Shown: positions 8,090-17,973 of the stretch, one piece after another
Position numbering within the stretch: position 1 is the first letter of the stretch
Layout: every line of letters begins with the position of its first letter
NCBI RefSeq assembly: GCF_003703835.1
Contig: NZ_RDQR01000001.1
Span: 62,001 to 126,000 of the forward strand
Origin: Auritidibacter ignavus
Lineage (GTDB): Bacteria > Actinomycetota > Actinomycetes > Actinomycetales > Micrococcaceae
Direction: 5' to 3'
DNA length: 64,000 bases
Translations under genes and position numbers: made by a program
The notes under the pieces: model-generated
What the model was told of the DNA's origin: nothing
What the model saw: the letters and a program-made list of their open reading frames with translations, nothing else
Database searches by the model: none

Positions 8090-10840
8090 GTGAGCGCAGC
8101 TGAAGAAAGTTCCCACATCCGCAATCGATTGACCGACAACGTTCCGGATAAGGATCCCCAAGAGACACAGGACTGGATCGAATCTTTTGACGGAATGCTC
8201 GAGGAACGGGGCACCGAACGCGCTGAGTACATCATGCGCAATCTTTTGCAGCGGGCTAGCTCCAAGTCGGTGTCTATTCCCATGGTGACCACCACCGACT
8301 ACGTCAACACCATCCCGGCGGACCAGGAACCGGATTATCCCGGCGATGAAGAACTGGAACGCCGGTACCGTAACTATTTGCGGTGGAACGCTGCCATGAT
8401 TGTCCAGCACGCTCAGCGTGAAGGCATCGAGGTCGGTGGCCACATTTCATCCTACGCTGGCCAGGCCACCCTGTACGAAGTGGGCTTGAACCACTTCTTT
8501 CGCGGACCCGATCACCCCGGTGGTGGCGACCAGGTCTTCTTCCAGGGCCACTCCTCCCCGGGAAACTACGCTCGAGCCTTTCTCGAGGGCCGGCTGACCG
8601 AAGAGGATCTAGATGGGTTCCGCCAGGAGAAATCAAAGGGCGACCACGGGCTACCCTCCTACCCTCACCCGCGGATGATGTCGGACTTCTGGCAGTTCCC
8701 CACCGTGTCGATGGGGATCGGCCCACTGAATGCAATCCAGCAGGCCCAGGTTAACCGCTACTTGCACAACCGGGGTATTAAAGACACCTCGGAGCAGCAC
8801 GTGTGGGCGTTCTTGGGCGATGGCGAAATGGATGAGCCTGAATCCCGCGGTGCTTTGCATATTGCAGCCAACGACAAGCTGGACAACCTAACGTTTGTGA
8901 TCAACTGCAACCTGCAACGTCTCGACGGCCCGGTCCGCGGTAACGGCAAGATCGTCCAGGAACTGGAAGCCTACTTCCACGGTGCCGGCTGGAACGTGAT
9001 CAAGGTGTTGTGGGGTCGTGAATGGGATCCGCTATTAGAAGCCGACGACACCGGCGAACTGGTGCGCATCATGAATGAAACCCCCGATGGCGACTACCAG
9101 ACCTATAAAGCCGAAGATGGCGCCTTTGTGCGCGAACACTTCTTTGGTCGGTCTTCGACCACCAAGGAACTGGTTGCCGATATGTCTGATGATGAGATCT
9201 GGGGCCTGAAGCGTGGCGGTCACGACTATAAGAAGGTCTACGCCGCCTATGATGCCGCGCTGAAGTTCAAGGGCAAGCCCACGGTGATTTTGGCTCACAC
9301 CATCAAGGGCTATGGTCTGGGCACCCACTTCGAAGGTCGTAACGCAACCCACCAGATGAAGAAATTGACCGTGGAGGACATCAAGGTCTTCCGCGACCGT
9401 CACCGGATCCCGATCTCCGATGAGCAGATCGAGGCCGATCCGTACCACGTGCCCTACTATCACCCAGGACCGGACGCTCCGGAAATCAAATACATGATGG
9501 AGCGCCGTGAGGCACTGGGTGGTTTCTTGCCACAGCGTCGAGAGAACTACGATCAGCTGGCGATGCCCGATGAGAAGCTGTACAAGCACGCGCGGAAGGG
9601 CTCCGGCAAGCAAGAAGTGGCGACCACGATGGCTTTCGTGCGTCTGCTTCGGGATATCATGCGCGATAAGAATATCGGTCAGCGCATCGTTCCGATCATC
9701 CCCGATGAGGCCCGCACCTTCGGGATGGACTCCTTCTTCCCCACCGCCAAGATCTACAACCCGCGCGGGCAGAACTATATGGCCGTAGACCGCGACCTGT
9801 TTCTGTCCTATAAGGAATCAAGCCAGGGCCAGCTGTTGCACGTGGGTATTAACGAAGCCGGTGCCACCGGGGCGATGACCGCCTTGGGTACCTCGTATGC
9901 CACCCACGGCGAGATCATGATTCCGATCTACATCTTCTACTCGATGTTCGGATTCCAGCGCACCGGGGATCTGGTGTGGGCGGCCACCGACCAACTGGCC
10001 CGTGGTTTCATGATTGGGGCTACCGCCGGTCGGACTACCCTGACCGGTGAAGGCACTCAGCACATGGACGGCCATTCCCCGATCCTGGCTGCCACGAACC
10101 CGGCGGTCCGCCACTACGATCCGGCGTTCTCCTACGAAATCGCCCACATTGTCCGCCACGGTTTGGATGTGATGTACGGCGACCACGACGGGGATCCGCT
10201 GGACCGTGACGTGCTCTTCTATCTGACCGTCTATAACGAGCCGATCGTGCACCCCGAAGAGCCCGAAGACCTCGACGTCGAGTCGTTGCTGAAGGGTATC
10301 TACCGTTACTCGGTGTCGGAGCACGGTGGCCCGAAGGTCAACCTCTTCGGCTCGGGTGTCTCCCTGCCCTGGGTCATTGAAGCCGCCGAGTTGCTGGCTG
10401 ATGACTGGGGGGTCTCCGCAGATGTGTGGTCGGTGCCGTCCTGGACGGAGCTACGTCGCGAGGCCGTGGCCACCGAGCACTACAACTTTATGCATCCCGA
10501 TGAGCAGGACCAGGTGCCATATATCACCCAGGTGCTCCAGGACGTCGACGGTCCGATCGTGGCCACCACCGACTACGTCACCCTGTTGCCCGACCAGCTA
10601 CGCCCCTACATCCCCAACCGGTTCGCCGTGTTGGGCGCTGATGGCTTCGGCTTTGCCGACACTCGGGCCGCGGCACGTCGGTACTTCACGATTGACGCTC
10701 ATTCAACCGTGGTGCGCGCTCTGAAGGAACTCGAAGCCACTGGCGAGGTGCCCGAGGGCACGACCGCCCAGGCTTTCGCCCAGTACCGGATTGATGATGT
10801 CGCTGCCGGCACCACCGGTACCGCCGGAGGAGACGCCTAA
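8090..10840 (+). CDS. aceE: Pyruvate dehydrogenase E1 component, homodimeric type
   Basis: Thiamine-diphosphate enzyme that decarboxylates pyruvate and loads the acetyl group on the lipoyl E2, feeding acetyl-CoA to the fatty acid genes downstream. The 916 residues are the full length for AceE. The ThDP-binding motif begins at [10 protein letters not shown] and ends near the NCN of [30 protein letters not shown] near the N-terminus and the middle-domain [20 protein letters not shown] are also characteristic. The GTG start at 8090 has AGAGAGG 8 bases upstream. Some N-terminal AceE residues (up to about 50) that contact E2 appear present. Confidence 0.97.
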   Translation: MSAAEESSHIRNRLTDNVPDKDPQETQDWIESFDGMLEERGTERAEYIMRNLLQRASSKSVSIPMVTTTDYVNTIPADQEPDYPGDEELERRYRNYLRWNAAMIVQHAQREGIEVGGHISSYAGQATLYEVGLNHFFRGPDHPGGGDQVFFQGHSSPGNYARAFLEGRLTEEDLDGFRQEKSKGDHGLPSYPHPRMMSDFWQFPTVSMGIGPLNAIQQAQVNRYLHNRGIKDTSEQHVWAFLGDGEMDEPESRGALHIAANDKLDNLTFVINCNLQRLDGPVRGNGKIVQELEAYFHGAGWNVIKVLWGREWDPLLEADDTGELVRIMNETPDGDYQTYKAEDGAFVREHFFGRSSTTKELVADMSDDEIWGLKRGGHDYKKVYAAYDAALKFKGKPTVILAHTIKGYGLGTHFEGRNATHQMKKLTVEDIKVFRDRHRIPISDEQIEADPYHVPYYHPGPDAPEIKYMMERREALGGFLPQRRENYDQLAMPDEKLYKHARKGSGKQEVATTMAFVRLLRDIMRDKNIGQRIVPIIPDEARTFGMDSFFPTAKIYNPRGQNYMAVDRDLFLSYKESSQGQLLHVGINEAGATGAMTALGTSYATHGEIMIPIYIFYSMFGFQRTGDLVWAATDQLARGFMIGATAGRTTLTGEGTQHMDGHSPILAATNPAVRHYDPAFSYEIAHIVRHGLDVMYGDHDGDPLDRDVLFYLTVYNEPIVHPEEPEDLDVESLLKGIYRYSVSEHGGPKVNLFGSGVSLPWVIEAAELLADDWGVSADVWSVPSWTELRREAVATEHYNFMHPDEQDQVPYITQVLQDVDGPIVATTDYVTLLPDQLRPYIPNRFAVLGADGFGFADTRAAARRYFTIDAHSTVVRALKELEATGEVPEGTTAQAFAQYRIDDVAAGTTGTAGGDA

Positions 10841-11044
10841 CAAGCCCCTGCCCTGCGCGAACTTCCCCGGCGTTGTGCCCCGGAACTGCCGTGGTGGCCA
10901 CCGAGCTGTCGTGCGCAGACCGGGGCACGCCCGTCTGGGAAGACGCAGATCCGCCGTTGGCACCGATTTATTCGGTTCCGGCACCCGTCCCGATCAGCAA
11001 CCGCACAGACATAGCACAGACACCACATCACCTAACTCAAACTC

Positions 11045-12277
11045 ATGCGTGAGAACACCAACGAGACCGACCACCAATCGTCTGCGAGACGACCACCGAC
11101 GCTGTCGGAGGAAGCCCTCAAAGAGCTCTCCAGCCAGGTCGGCGTGTTGAAAACCAGCATCTTGCGGCAGCTGGAAACCGATTTGAGCTGGTATCGCGAG
11201 TTGGAAGCCGAACAACGTGCCTCGTTGGGAGCTATCGCCCAACAAGGCTTGCAGGCCTTCATCGACTGGTTCGCCACCGACCAGCCCCGCCCGGCTAATC
11301 AGATGAACCGGGTGCTCGCATCGGTGTTCGCCAATGCACCGGTGGAACTGTCTCGTACCGTGAATTTGCGACGAGCCTCCCAGCTCTTGCGATCCATCCT
11401 GGACACGGTGGAAACTCACCTGCCCACCGCGGTCGCCGAATCCGACCGGAGCACCATCCGAGAAGCGGTCTTGCGTTACTCCCGAGAGATCGCCTTCGCC
11501 TTGGCTGACGTCTACGCCAGGGCTGCCGAGAAGCGCGGAGCCTGGGACACCCGTCTGGAAGCACTACTACTCGACTCGGTGCTGCGCGGTGAGAACCCCG
11601 AAGAAATCCAATCACGAGCTGCCGCCCTGGGCTGGCGGGCCACCAGTGGCATCCTGGTAATCGCCGGTAATACCCCGTCGGAAAACCAACCGGCGGTCCT
11701 ACCGCAGCTACGCCAAACCGCCACCCGGGCCCGCGTGGAGGCCTTGGTGGGTGTTTTCTCCGAGCAAATGCTCCTCGTGCTGGGCTCGGCAGAAGGACGT
11801 CACGACCTCATCGAACGGTTCACGCCCTTCTTTGGAGACGGTCCCGTGATTTACTCCTCCCCGGTTGATTCACTCCGCGAGGTCCACCACGCCGCCCACG
11901 AAGCGATCGCCGGATTCCACGCGGCTCCGGCCTACCCGGGGGCCCAGCGCCCGATTGCGGCCTCTGAGCTGTTAGCAGAACGCGTGTTGAACCGTGACGC
12001 CAGAGCCCAACGACTGCTCGTGCGGTTCTACTACCAGCCGCTGAAAACTGCCGGCGCGGCCATGATCTCAACATTGGACAGCTATTTACGGCTGGGTCAC
12101 TCCTTGGAAGCCACCGCCCGCGATATGTTCATTCACGTCAATACCGTTCGGTACCGCTTACGTCGGATCGCGAAGCTAACTGGCAAAGATCCCCTGAACC
12201 CTCGAGATGCATATGTCCTACAAATTGCGCTGGCAACCGGTAGACTCATGGAGGCGAATACATCGCGTGAATACTGA
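11045..12277 (+). CDS. fasR: PucR/CdaR-type transcriptional regulator, FasR-like
   Basis: A 410-residue regulator with a C-terminal PucR-type helix-turn-helix (about residues 347-385, including HSLEATARDMFIHVNTVRYR). The middle holds a GGDEF-like fold seen in this family. It sits between aceE and fabD, the position occupied by Rv2242 in mycobacteria and by FasR in Streptomyces, where FasR activates the fabDHPF operon. The role here is inferred from that synteny. No clear ribosome-binding site precedes the ATG at 11045. The 204 bases between aceE and this gene show no recognisable element. Confidence 0.82.
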   Translation: MRENTNETDHQSSARRPPTLSEEALKELSSQVGVLKTSILRQLETDLSWYRELEAEQRASLGAIAQQGLQAFIDWFATDQPRPANQMNRVLASVFANAPVELSRTVNLRRASQLLRSILDTVETHLPTAVAESDRSTIREAVLRYSREIAFALADVYARAAEKRGAWDTRLEALLLDSVLRGENPEEIQSRAAALGWRATSGILVIAGNTPSENQPAVLPQLRQTATRARVEALVGVFSEQMLLVLGSAEGRHDLIERFTPFFGDGPVIYSSPVDSLREVHHAAHEAIAGFHAAPAYPGAQRPIAASELLAERVLNRDARAQRLLVRFYYQPLKTAGAAMISTLDSYLRLGHSLEATARDMFIHVNTVRYRLRRIAKLTGKDPLNPRDAYVLQIALATGRLMEANTSREY

Positions 12278-12317
12278 TCACCGCGCACTCGGCCGACATT
12301 GATACCTCGACCGTGGT

Positions 12318-12334
12318 TTGTAGGTTTCCTACAA
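12318..12334. promoter_or_regulatory. Perfect inverted repeat at the fabD promoter, candidate FasR operator
   Basis: TTGTAGG-TTT-CCTACAA, 7-bp arms around a 3-base centre, lies 69 bases before the fabD start. Its right arm contains TACAAT, which could serve as a -10 box. There is no T-run after it, so it is not a typical terminator. The link to FasR is an inference from position. Confidence 0.5.
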
Positions 12335-12402
12335 TAGTGTGGTGTGAGCTTCGTGCTGTGTCTCGCCTGTGAATCGTCGTCGAGTTTGGGAGAGTTGAAT
12401 CT

Positions 12403-13341
12403 ATGCTTGCAATTGTGTGCCCCGGACAAGGTTCTCAAACCCCAGGATTCCTGACAGACTGGCTGGAACTGGGGGATACCCGCGAACGTCTGGGCACCTA
12501 CTCTGAGGCAACCGGCATTGATCTGCTCGCCCACGGAACGGTCTCAGATGAACAGACCATCAAAGACACCGCCGTGGCCCAACCCCTGATTGTTGCTGCC
12601 GGACTGATTACCGCACGCGCCCTGAACCTCAGCTGTCTGGATCCCTCCGGCTGGATCACCGCCGGACACTCCGTGGGTGAAGTGACCGCCAGTGCCCTGG
12701 CCGGGGTGCTGACCGAATCCGACGCCCTGAATTTCATCAAGGTCCGCGCCGCTGGTATGGCTACAGCTGCTGCGACGACCCCGACCGGCATGGCCGCGGT
12801 GATTGGCGGTGACCCGGAGGAGGTCAGCGCCCATATCCGCGCCCACGACCTCACCCCGGCCAATGTCAACGGTGGTGGCCAGATCGTGGCCGCCGGTGCC
12901 GAAGCAAATCTCCAGGCCCTGGCCGATGACCCGCTCGATAAAACCCGGGTCATCCCGCTGAAGGTCGCCGGAGCGTTCCACACCGATTACATGAAACCAG
13001 CCGTGGCCGGATTGCATGACTTCGCCGACACCTTGTCTCCCGCCGATCCCACCGTGCGCCTGTTGTCCAACCGCGATGGCCAAGAAGTCACGGATGGCAC
13101 AGAGGTACTGGACCGACTGGTGTCCCAGCTGATCCGCCCGGTGCGGTGGGATCTGTGCCAGGAGAGCTTGCGAAATGCCGGCGTCACCGGACTGATCGAG
13201 CTGTTGCCCGCCGGTACCCTCACCGGCCTCGCCAAGCGCGGGCTGAAGGGCGTCAAGACTCTGGCTATTAAGACACCCGAGGACCTCGAACCCGCCCAAG
13301 AATTTATCGCCGAGCACCTCGGTGCTGCAGTTGAAGGATGA
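12403..13341 (+). CDS. fabD: Malonyl-CoA:ACP transacylase
   Basis: Moves malonyl groups from CoA to acyl carrier protein for fatty acid elongation. The N-terminus has the family PGQGSQ motif; the nucleophile elbow GHSVGE places Ser90, and the catalytic His193 is in GAFHTDYM. The length of 312 residues is normal. The start ATG has GGGAGAG upstream. It is the first gene of the fabD-fabH-acpP-fabF operon, four bases before fabH. Confidence 0.96.
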   Translation: MLAIVCPGQGSQTPGFLTDWLELGDTRERLGTYSEATGIDLLAHGTVSDEQTIKDTAVAQPLIVAAGLITARALNLSCLDPSGWITAGHSVGEVTASALAGVLTESDALNFIKVRAAGMATAAATTPTGMAAVIGGDPEEVSAHIRAHDLTPANVNGGGQIVAAGAEANLQALADDPLDKTRVIPLKVAGAFHTDYMKPAVAGLHDFADTLSPADPTVRLLSNRDGQEVTDGTEVLDRLVSQLIRPVRWDLCQESLRNAGVTGLIELLPAGTLTGLAKRGLKGVKTLAIKTPEDLEPAQEFIAEHLGAAVEG

Positions 13342-13345
13342 TCAG

Positions 13346-14401
13346 ATGAGTACAGTGACCCTGAAGCAATCGGCTCTTCGAGCAGGTAGCCGGATTCTCT
13401 CAGTCGGCGCCTACCGTCCCACTTTGGTGGTCCCCAACGACGATATCGTTGAGCCTATCGACTCCTCGGACGAATGGATTCGGCAACGCACCGGGATCAT
13501 CACCCGCCACCGCGCTGATGCTGAGACCTCCGTGGTTGATATGGCCACCGCCGCAGCCGAAGACGCCTTGACATCGGCCGGAATGACCGGTGACCAAATC
13601 GATGCGGTCATCATCTCCACAGTGACTTTCCCCTTCGCGACCCCCTCAGCGGCAGCCAAGGTCGCCGACAACATCGGCGCCAACCCGGCTCCGGCCTACG
13701 ACATTTCAGCCGCCTGTGCTGGCTACTGCTACGGTGTGGCCCAGGCAGATGCCCTGATCCGGTCCGGAGCAGCCGACCATGTGATGGTCATTGGTGCCGA
13801 AAAACTCTCTGACATTATCGATGAGACCGACCGGTCGATCTCCTTTATTCTCGGCGACGGGGCCGGCGCTGTGATCGTGGGTCCGAGCGAGGAACCGGGC
13901 ATCGGTCGGTCTGTGTGGGGTGCTGATGGTTCCCGATGGGACACCATTCACATGACCCACTCGATGCTGGATGTTCGCGACGCCCTGGAAAAGGCCCAGA
14001 AGCACGCTGATGCCTCCGAGATCGTTGATCGAGACGATAAGCTCTGGCCGACACTGCGCCAGAACGGCCCCTCGGTCTTCCGGTGGGCTGTGTGGTCGAT
14101 GTCCGATGCTGCTCACGATGCCTTGACCGCAGCTGGGGTGACCGTTGATGACTTGGCGGCGTTCATCCCCCATCAAGCCAATATGCGTATCATTGACGAG
14201 TTCGCTAAACAACTAGATCTGCCCGATACCGTGGCTATCGCCCGAGACATTGCCGATGCGGGCAACACCTCGGCAGCCTCGATCCCGCTGGCCATGCACC
14301 GGTTGCTAACAGAACAGCCCGAGCTGTCCGGAGGCTTGGCCCTACAGATAGGTTTTGGCGCCGGTTTGGTCTACGGCGCCCAGGTGGTTCGACTGCCCTA
14401 A
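13346..14401 (+). CDS. fabH: 3-oxoacyl-ACP synthase III
   Basis: Starts fatty acid synthesis by condensing a short acyl-CoA with malonyl-ACP. The catalytic triad is visible: Cys124 in DISAACAGYC, His276 in FIPHQANMRI and Asn307 in AGNTSAASIP. The 351 residues are slightly above the usual 320-340, with an N-terminal lead of about 12 residues. The ATG at 13346 is preceded by GAAGGATG; an in-frame upstream codon at 13322 lies within fabD and is less likely. Branched-chain primer use is common in this phylum but cannot be read from the sequence. Confidence 0.95.
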   Translation: MSTVTLKQSALRAGSRILSVGAYRPTLVVPNDDIVEPIDSSDEWIRQRTGIITRHRADAETSVVDMATAAAEDALTSAGMTGDQIDAVIISTVTFPFATPSAAAKVADNIGANPAPAYDISAACAGYCYGVAQADALIRSGAADHVMVIGAEKLSDIIDETDRSISFILGDGAGAVIVGPSEEPGIGRSVWGADGSRWDTIHMTHSMLDVRDALEKAQKHADASEIVDRDDKLWPTLRQNGPSVFRWAVWSMSDAAHDALTAAGVTVDDLAAFIPHQANMRIIDEFAKQLDLPDTVAIARDIADAGNTSAASIPLAMHRLLTEQPELSGGLALQIGFGAGLVYGAQVVRLP

Positions 14402-14486
14402 GGCTTTGAGCCGTCGGGTTGTCTTCCCATCTGACGACAGACCACCGCTGACAAACACGCCAACGTTGTGAAAAGGAGTATTGCTC

Positions 14487-14732
14487 ATGGCTAACAAGGA
14501 AGAAGTTCTGGCTGGACTGGCTGAGATCGTCAACGAGGAGACCGGCTTGGAGACTGAAGAGATCCAGCTGGACAAGTCCTTCACCGATGACCTGGACATC
14601 GACTCCATCTCGATGATGACCATCGTGGTCAACGCTGAAGAGAAGTTCGACGTGAAGATCCCAGACGAGGAAGTCAAGAACCTCAAGACCGTCCAGGATG
14701 CCGTCGACTACATCGTTCAAGCTCAGAGCTAA
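14487..14732 (+). CDS. acpP: Acyl carrier protein
   Basis: An 81-residue acidic four-helix carrier for growing acyl chains. The phosphopantetheine attachment serine is Ser40 in DLDIDSISMM. The start ATG 14487 has AAGGAG 8 bases upstream; an in-frame TTG at 14481 would overlap the spacer. It is placed between fabH and fabF as in the fabDHPF operons of Streptomyces. Confidence 0.96.
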   Translation: MANKEEVLAGLAEIVNEETGLETEEIQLDKSFTDDLDIDSISMMTIVVNAEEKFDVKIPDEEVKNLKTVQDAVDYIVQAQS

Positions 14733-14791
14733 GACTCACCAGGACACACTCTCGCGGTCGCTGATCGCACCCATGAGCATTCTGGAGCGGT

Positions 14792-14841
14792 CCTAAGACA
14801 TGCCCCTGTCACGTCTGTTTCACGACATGGCACGTCTTAGG
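14792..14841 (+). other. Long imperfect hairpin in the acpP-fabF spacer
   Basis: Within the 227-base spacer, CCTAAGAC (14792-14799) pairs with GTCTTAGG (14834-14841). After one mismatch TGCC pairs with GGCA, with further weak pairing inside. No T-run follows, so a role in differential mRNA stability or attenuation is more likely than full termination. The high acpP demand makes such a site plausible. Confidence 0.5.
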
Positions 14842-14959
14842 GCCGCACCCGGAGGCTGTCGCATAGGTGCCCCTTGTGGCCGCCCACACACCTACACCGA
14901 CCGATTTAGTGGCCGAAGGCAGTGGTCTTCGGCCCTGCAGAAGATAAAAGGCTGAAAGC

Positions 14960-16201
14960 ATGACTCGCAAAGCTGTGATCACCGGTCTCGGTGCCACCAC
15001 GCCTATTGGTGGCGACGTTCCGACGTTCTGGGCCAACGCTCTGGCCGGAACCTCAGGCGCCCGCACCATCGAAGAAGATTGGGTCGAAGAATATAATCTC
15101 CCGGTGCACTTCGCCTGCACCCTGTCCGATGATCCCGCAGACAAGCTCTCCCGTGTCGAGCTCAAGCGCATGGATCCCACCACGCAGTACGCCATGGTTG
15201 CTACCCGCGAGGCCTGGGCTGACGCCGGGTTGACTGATGTTGAGCTAGATCCGCAACGACTGGCGGTTGCCTACGGTACCGGAATTGGCGGGGTCTGGAC
15301 ACTGCTGTCGAGCTGGGACGCCTTGCGGGAGCGTGGGCCACGTCGGGTGATGCCGATGACTGTGCCAATGTTGATGCCCAACGCCGCCGCGGCCATGATC
15401 TCGCTGGAGCTCAACGCAGAAGCTGGAGCTCGCACCACCGTGTCTGCGTGCGCTTCCGGCACCGAAGCGCTCGACCAGGCTCTGCACCTGATCCGTTCTG
15501 GGGCAGCCGATGTGGTGGTCTGCGGCGGTTCTGAAGCCGCGATCCACCCGTTGCCGGTGGCCGGCTTCGCTGCCATGCAGGCGCTATCCAAGCGCAATGA
15601 CAACCCCCAAATTGCTTCTCGCCCTTACGACGTTGACCGTGACGGCTTTGTCCTGGGTGAGGGAGCTGGCACTCTGGTGATCGAGTCCGAAGACCACGCT
15701 ACCTCTCGTGGGGCACGCGTTTATGCCGAGCTGGCCGGTACCGGTGTGACCTCCGATTCGCACCACATCACCGCACCCGAGCCCGAAGGGCTGGGAGCCT
15801 CCCGCGCTGTCTGGGAGGCTCTGGAGTCCGCTCAGGCTTCACCGAATGACGTTATCCACATCAACGCCCACGCCACCTCAACGCCTGTTGGCGACAAGCC
15901 CGAGTACTTGGCCTTAGCCTCGGTGTTCGGTGACCGCATCTCCGAGATTCCCGTCTCTGCCACCAAGTCTCAGACCGGTCACCTGTTGGGTGCTTCCGGT
16001 GCCATCGAATCGGTGTTGACCGTGAAAGCTTTGGCCGATCGTCAGGCACCGGTCACTATCAATTTGGAAAACCAGGACCCGGACATCCCGTTCCATGTGG
16101 TCACGGACGAAACGACCCTTCCTGAAGGCCAGCACTTGGCCATTTCGAACTCCTTCGGATTCGGTGGCCACAATGCTGTCGTGGCCTTCCGCAGTGTCTA
16201 A
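14960..16201 (+). CDS. fabF: 3-oxoacyl-ACP synthase II
   Basis: Elongating condensing enzyme of type II fatty acid synthesis. Catalytic residues are Cys164 (VSACASGTEA), His304 (INAHATSTPVGD) and His341 (SQTGHLLGASG); the C-terminal ISNSFGFGGHN motif is intact. Its 413 residues are the usual length. The ATG is preceded by AAAAGG about 9 bases upstream. It ends the operon and is followed by a strong hairpin. No accD6 gene follows, unlike in mycobacteria. Confidence 0.96.
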   Translation: MTRKAVITGLGATTPIGGDVPTFWANALAGTSGARTIEEDWVEEYNLPVHFACTLSDDPADKLSRVELKRMDPTTQYAMVATREAWADAGLTDVELDPQRLAVAYGTGIGGVWTLLSSWDALRERGPRRVMPMTVPMLMPNAAAAMISLELNAEAGARTTVSACASGTEALDQALHLIRSGAADVVVCGGSEAAIHPLPVAGFAAMQALSKRNDNPQIASRPYDVDRDGFVLGEGAGTLVIESEDHATSRGARVYAELAGTGVTSDSHHITAPEPEGLGASRAVWEALESAQASPNDVIHINAHATSTPVGDKPEYLALASVFGDRISEIPVSATKSQTGHLLGASGAIESVLTVKALADRQAPVTINLENQDPDIPFHVVTDETTLPEGQHLAISNSFGFGGHNAVVAFRSV

Positions 16202-16226
16202 GGCCCCACGACAAAGACCGACGAAT

Positions 16227-16263
16227 AGTTCAGCCCGGGTCCATCATGGACCCGGGCTGAACT
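16227..16263. terminator. Hairpin between convergent fabF and DUF3145 genes
   Basis: A perfect 16-bp inverted repeat (16227-16242 with 16248-16263) around a 5-base loop ATCAT, located between two converging stops. No T-run follows on either strand, so termination may depend on the stem alone. Confidence 0.75.
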
Positions 16264-16288
16264 GTATGGAGGAGGGTAGAAGGCTGAC

Positions 16289-16792
16289 TTAGCCGACTTC
16301 GTGCAACCAGCGGACATTGGCCCCGTCGGTTGCTTGACGGAATGGCTCGAGTTCTTCGTCCCACGCCTCCCCGAGAGCCAGGCTGAGCTCGTGATAGACC
16401 GCGGATGGTTCTCCTGCCGCCTGCTCGTAGGCAAAACGAATTCGGTCTTCGGACACCATGATGTTGCCCGTCACGTCGGTGGTGGCGTGGAAAATGCCCA
16501 GTTCGGGCGTGTGAGACCACCGGGAACCGTCAGAACCTTCTGAAGCCTCTTCAGTAATTTCATAGCGCAAATGAGCCCACCCGCGCAGTGATGAGGCAAG
16601 CTTTGCGCCACTACCCTGCTCCGCGCGCCAGTTGATTTCGGTGCGGTAGGTTCCCGGCGCGGCCGGTTGTGGCACCCAATCCATTTTTTCTTGGGCACCA
16701 AGAACAGCGCCGACCGCCCACTCGATATGCGGGCAGAGCGCTGCTGGTGCGGAATGGACGTACAACACGCCATGAGCCATTGGTAAAGACAT
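16289..16792 (-). CDS. DUF3145 family protein
   Basis: A 167-residue soluble protein of the actinobacterial DUF3145 family (HGVLYVHSAPAALCPHIEWA at the N-terminus; later GWAHLRYEITEEAS and LGIFHATTDVTGN). The function is unknown. It is next to the fatty acid genes, as in other Actinobacteria, but transcribed in the opposite direction. The ATG at 16792 has GGAGG 6 bases upstream; a GTG at 16798 also fits. An upstream region (16799-16935) holds an imperfect 13-bp hairpin and a TGGCATAAC box that may be an extended -10. Confidence 0.85.
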   Translation of the reverse strand: MSLPMAHGVLYVHSAPAALCPHIEWAVGAVLGAQEKMDWVPQPAAPGTYRTEINWRAEQGSGAKLASSLRGWAHLRYEITEEASEGSDGSRWSHTPELGIFHATTDVTGNIMVSEDRIRFAYEQAAGEPSAVYHELSLALGEAWDEELEPFRQATDGANVRWLHEVG

Positions 16793-16935
16793 AACCACCC
16801 TCCATATTTTCTGGTACGTCTTCCCCTACGACCGGAAAATATTTTCTGAGGTTGTTATGCCACGTTAAATGACATTCCTCTTCCATTATGCACTATTGGC
16901 TGAAAGGACTCCAGCTCGGCGTTCGCCATGATTCT

Positions 16936-17973
16936 TTAGGCCCGAGGGTGAGCTTGACGATATCCATCGCGTAGCCGTTCGATGGAGATATGTGTGTAGA
17001 GCTGAGTCGTCTGTAATGATGAATGTCCCAGCAATTCTTGAACGGAACGAAGGTCTGCACCACCATCGAGCAGGTGTGTGGCCACGGAGTGTCGCAGGAT
17101 GTGTGGCCCTGACGCCGAGGTCGATCCAAGGGCTCGTAAATGACGATCGACCATCTCTCGAACCTGGCGGACACCGATACGACCACCGCGAGCGCCCAGA
17201 AAGAGGGCATCGACCGGTGTCAAGGCTTTCACGAGGTGGGGTCGGCCCTGTTCACGCCAGCGGGCAGTCGCGTCTAGCGCAGACTCGGTCAGTGGAACGA
17301 CGCGTTGTTTGCGCCCTTTCCCGGTGACCCGTACGGTGTTCTGAGCGGTGTCGAGATCGGCAATGTTCAGGTCGGCGAGTTCGGCCACGCGCATTCCGGT
17401 CGCGTACAGTAGTTCCATCATGGCGATATCTCGCAATTCAACAGCCTGTTGGGTGGGGGTGCAGGCGTGGGATGCTGCTAAGTGTTCTCCCGTTTCTTCT
17501 GTAGCGGGTGCTCCCATCTGGTCCAACAGTTGGCTGGTTTGAGTTTGGGTGAGAGCCGCAGGCAAATGTTGTTGCTTCTTGGGGGTCCGTAGACGTAACG
17601 CTGGGTCGTGCTCAATGAGGCCCTGCCGTTTGGCCCAACCGAAGAACCGGCGGACTGATGCTGTTTTGCGCGCGATACTTGCTCGAGAACGATGCTGCCG
17701 GTGCAGGTGAGCTAACCACCCTCGCAGGTCTGAGAGCTCCATATCCGGTAACACGGCGGACTGTGGCGTCGTGGTCTGTGTTGCCCGTTGGGTCGCACAA
17801 TACTGCGCTAAAGCGTATAAATCACTGCGGTAAGCCGTGACGGTATTTGGCGACCGATTGAGTTCAAAGTGTAGATAGTCACAAAACTCCTCGATCCACT
17901 GTTCGTCGGTGATGTGGAGTGTGGACTGCCCGGAACCGCTCATGCCTCTACTCTGCCACGTTGGCGAGCTCAC
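16936..17973 (-). CDS. xerC: Tyrosine recombinase XerC/XerD type
   Basis: Site-specific recombinase that resolves chromosome dimers. An N-terminal SAM-like domain (about residues 22-112) is followed by the catalytic domain with Arg195 (ATGMRVAELA), Lys219 (TGKGRKQR), His291-x-x-Arg294 (HILRH), His317 (LLGHSS) and Tyr326 (LYTH). It is about 40 residues longer than typical because of the N-terminus and an insert near residues 155-175. The GTG at 17973 overlaps the dprA stop (GTGA); an ATG at 17943 is an alternative. Position next to dprA is typical of chromosomal xerC in Actinobacteria, which argues against a mobile-element integrase. Confidence 0.92.
   Translation of the reverse strand: MSSPTWQSRGMSGSGQSTLHITDEQWIEEFCDYLHFELNRSPNTVTAYRSDLYALAQYCATQRATQTTTPQSAVLPDMELSDLRGWLAHLHRQHRSRASIARKTASVRRFFGWAKRQGLIEHDPALRLRTPKKQQHLPAALTQTQTSQLLDQMGAPATEETGEHLAASHACTPTQQAVELRDIAMMELLYATGMRVAELADLNIADLDTAQNTVRVTGKGRKQRVVPLTESALDATARWREQGRPHLVKALTPVDALFLGARGGRIGVRQVREMVDRHLRALGSTSASGPHILRHSVATHLLDGGADLRSVQELLGHSSLQTTQLYTHISIERLRDGYRQAHPRA

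Noticed and set aside
9035-9613. A 192-codon open frame opposite aceE
   Set aside because: Shadow frame in a long high-G+C gene; no start signal or similarity.
12544-13317. A 257-codon open frame on the minus strand inside fabD
   Set aside because: It is the shadow of fabD, whose catalytic motifs are intact; the antisense product resembles nothing.
16936-17973. XerC considered as a phage or element integrase
   Set aside because: It overlaps dprA in a conserved chromosomal operon and no att repeats or mobile genes are near.
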